Part shown: one piece after another, positions 6,205 to 7,307 of the stretch | How positions within the stretch are numbered: position 1 is the first letter of the stretch | Layout of the letters: each line of letters starts with the position of its first letter | Origin: DATLGB01 sp038258425 | Lineage (GTDB): Bacteria > Actinomycetota > Thermoleophilia > Solirubrobacterales > Solirubrobacteraceae | Direction of reading: 5' to 3' | Length of the DNA: 7,307 nt | Assembly: GCA_038258425.1 (NCBI GenBank) | Contig: JBBSPV010000071.1 | Location: 1-7,307 of the forward strand | The notes under the pieces: model-generated | Database searches by the model: none | Told to the model about the DNA's origin: nothing | Seen by the model: only the letters and a program-made list of their open reading frames with translations | Translations under genes and position numbers: made by a program

Positions 6205-6234
6205 GGGCCGACCGTAGGCTACGGACGGCCCATG
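6202..6234. promoter_or_regulatory. 33-bp near-palindrome: candidate symmetric divergent promoter/operator
   Basis: The stretch is symmetric about G6218: 14 of 16 base pairs match between arms, with mismatched pairs only at 6204/6232 (the first bases of the GTG and ATG start codons) and 6211/6225. The core CCGTAGGCTACGG (6212-6224) is a perfect inverted repeat with a one-base centre. On the plus strand TAGGCT (6215-6220) is followed by ACGGACGGCCC and ATG. On the minus strand TAGCCT (6221-6216) is followed by ACGGTCGGCCC and GTG. Both spacings are 11 bases. Two overlapping -10 boxes could drive short-leader transcripts in both directions; alternatively the site may bind a dimeric regulator or both. 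The repeat is directly visible, the function is inferred. Confidence 0.6.
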
Positions 6235-7307
6235 CCCGCTCCCGTCTCCATCATCGTCCCGACCCGCGGGCCGCGGTTGGGCTACCTCGACGTGGCCCTG
6301 CGCTCCGTCGCGCCGCAGGCGGCCGCGCACGGCGCCGAGCTGCTCGTCGTCCACGACGACCCCGCGGACGCGGCGACCCGCGAGCTCGTCCTGCGCCACG
6401 GCGGCCGCTACGTCGCCCACGGCGCTCCGCGCGGCATCAACGTCGCCCGCAACACCGGTCTGGAGGCCGCGACCGGCGACCTGCTGTGCTTGCTCGACGA
6501 CGACGTCGAGCCGTGGCCGATCTGGCTCACCGCCCTGCTCGAGGGAGCGGCGGCGAATCCGAGCCACGAGGCCTTCGGCGGGCCGATCCGCCCGCGGCTG
6601 GAGGACGGCCGGCTGCGCGCCTGCGGGCGCGAGCCGCTGCCGATCACCCAGCTCGACCTCGGCCGCGCCGACCGGGACGCCGAGCGCCTGTGGGGTGCGA
6701 ACCTCGCGCTGCGGCGGGCGGCCGTCGAGCGCGTCGGCGGCTTCGACCCCACGCTGAACTGGGCGGGCGACGAGGAGGACTGGGAGGACCGGCTCGTCGC
6801 CGCGGGCGGCCGCATGCGCTACGTCGCCCGCGCCGGCGTCGACCACCGCCGGGCGGGCGCCGACGCGACGCTGCGCAGCCTGGCCCGCGCGGCCCGGAAC
6901 CGGGGCCGTGCGGCCCGGCGCTGGGATCGCCGCCGCGGGGCCGAGCCCTCGCTGGCCCACGAGGCGCGCGTGCTGGCCGGCTGCGCGTGGCATGCGGGCC
7001 GGCGCCGCTGCGGCAACGGCCTCGTCCTGGGCGCCCACAGCGCCGGGCGCCTGCAGGAGGCGCTGCGGCCGACCGTCGTGCCCGTCGCGGCGGCTCGGAC
7101 GCCGCCGGCGCCGGACTACCTGTCGGGGGAGTCGGGCACGCTCGGGTGCCGCGCGAGCCTGCTCGGCGCCGCGCGCGACCTCGCAACGGATGTCCTCCTC
7201 GCCCCCCGCCGGCTCGCGCTGCGCCGCGCCGCCGCTCGCGCGCCGCGGCGGCGGGTGCTCGCCGTCGGCGTCGCGCGCCCGCAGCACGCCCGCCTCGCCG
7301 CCGCGGC
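6232..7307 (+). CDS. Glycosyltransferase family 2 (GT-A fold) with C-terminal extension (3' end missing)
   Basis: From ATG 6232 the frame stays open for 358 codons to the window edge. Residues 5-11 (VSIIVPT) open the nucleotide-binding Rossmann half and GINVARNTGLEAATGD (68-83) precedes CLLDDDVEP (86-94), whose D89-D91 form the metal-binding DxD. GGPIRPRL is at 116-123, WGANLALRRAAVERVGGFD at 154-172, and GDEEDWEDRL at 179-188 is the acidic ED catalytic-base region. This is a complete GT2 domain of about 210 residues. Residues 212-260 are Arg/Ala-rich and helical, and 281-305 look like a Pro-containing linker. Near 340 RRRVLAVGVARPQHARL resembles the first strand of another Rossmann-like domain, so the protein is probably two-domain. 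No Shine-Dalgarno site precedes the ATG; the symmetric TAGGCT box does. It starts back to back with the GT4 gene, suggesting the two act on the same glycan. Confidence 0.88.
   Translation, partial: MPAPVSIIVPTRGPRLGYLDVALRSVAPQAAAHGAELLVVHDDPADAATRELVLRHGGRYVAHGAPRGINVARNTGLEAATGDLLCLLDDDVEPWPIWLTALLEGAAANPSHEAFGGPIRPRLEDGRLRACGREPLPITQLDLGRADRDAERLWGANLALRRAAVERVGGFDPTLNWAGDEEDWEDRLVAAGGRMRYVARAGVDHRRAGADATLRSLARAARNRGRAARRWDRRRGAEPSLAHEARVLAGCAWHAGRRRCGNGLVLGAHSAGRLQEALRPTVVPVAAARTPPAPDYLSGESGTLGCRASLLGAARDLATDVLLAPRRLALRRAAARAPRRRVLAVGVARPQHARLAAA

Noticed and set aside
6205..7287. N-terminal extension of the GT4 frame by 361 codons
   Set aside because: It would run antisense through the whole GT2 gene. 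The GT4 family homology begins right at the GTG at 6204, and the upstream translation has no domain character.

Overview
The window is about three-quarters G+C, almost free of intergenic DNA, and has no clear Shine-Dalgarno site before most starts. This suggests a high-GC actinobacterium; the look of the genes recalls Thermoleophilia (Solirubrobacterales-like), but that placement is an inference. No rRNA, tRNA, CRISPR array, insertion sequence or integrase was seen.

Layout. (1) Positions 1-1194, minus strand: a two-gene unit in which a 78-residue unknown protein is coupled by an ATGA overlap to a sigma-70-like factor. That factor carries a zinc-finger-type H-x3-C-x2-C motif and a predicted membrane helix, and runs off the left edge. 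(2) Positions 1253-5119, plus strand: four consecutive short-chain dehydrogenase/reductase-type nucleotide-sugar enzymes. They are a GDP-mannose-epimerase/fucose-synthase-like epimerase, GDP-mannose 4,6-dehydratase (gmd), CDP-glucose 4,6-dehydratase (rfbG) and a UDP-glucose-4-epimerase-like protein. The first three overlap or nearly touch. The fourth has its own -10-like box lying on the stop codon of rfbG. (3) Positions 5104-6204, minus strand: a GT4 (GT-B fold) glycosyltransferase whose 3' end overlaps that of the last epimerase by 16 bases. (4) Positions 6232 to the right edge, plus strand: a GT2 (GT-A fold) glycosyltransferase with a long C-terminal extension, incomplete in the window.

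Together regions 2-4 look like part of a surface-polysaccharide or glycoconjugate locus. The SDR enzymes would make deoxy- and epimerised sugars on GDP, CDP and probably UDP carriers, and the two glycosyltransferases would use such donors. The reductases/transaminases that finish the CDP and GDP branches, the sugar nucleotidyltransferases and any polymerase/flippase are not in view.

The most striking non-coding signal is the 27-bp gap between the two divergent glycosyltransferases. With both start codons it forms a 33-bp near-perfect palindrome centred on position 6218, placing mirror-image TAGNCT -10-like boxes exactly 11 bases before the ATG and the GTG. The same type of box occurs 9-10 bases before two other starts (1253 and 4196), suggesting short-leader or leaderless transcription.
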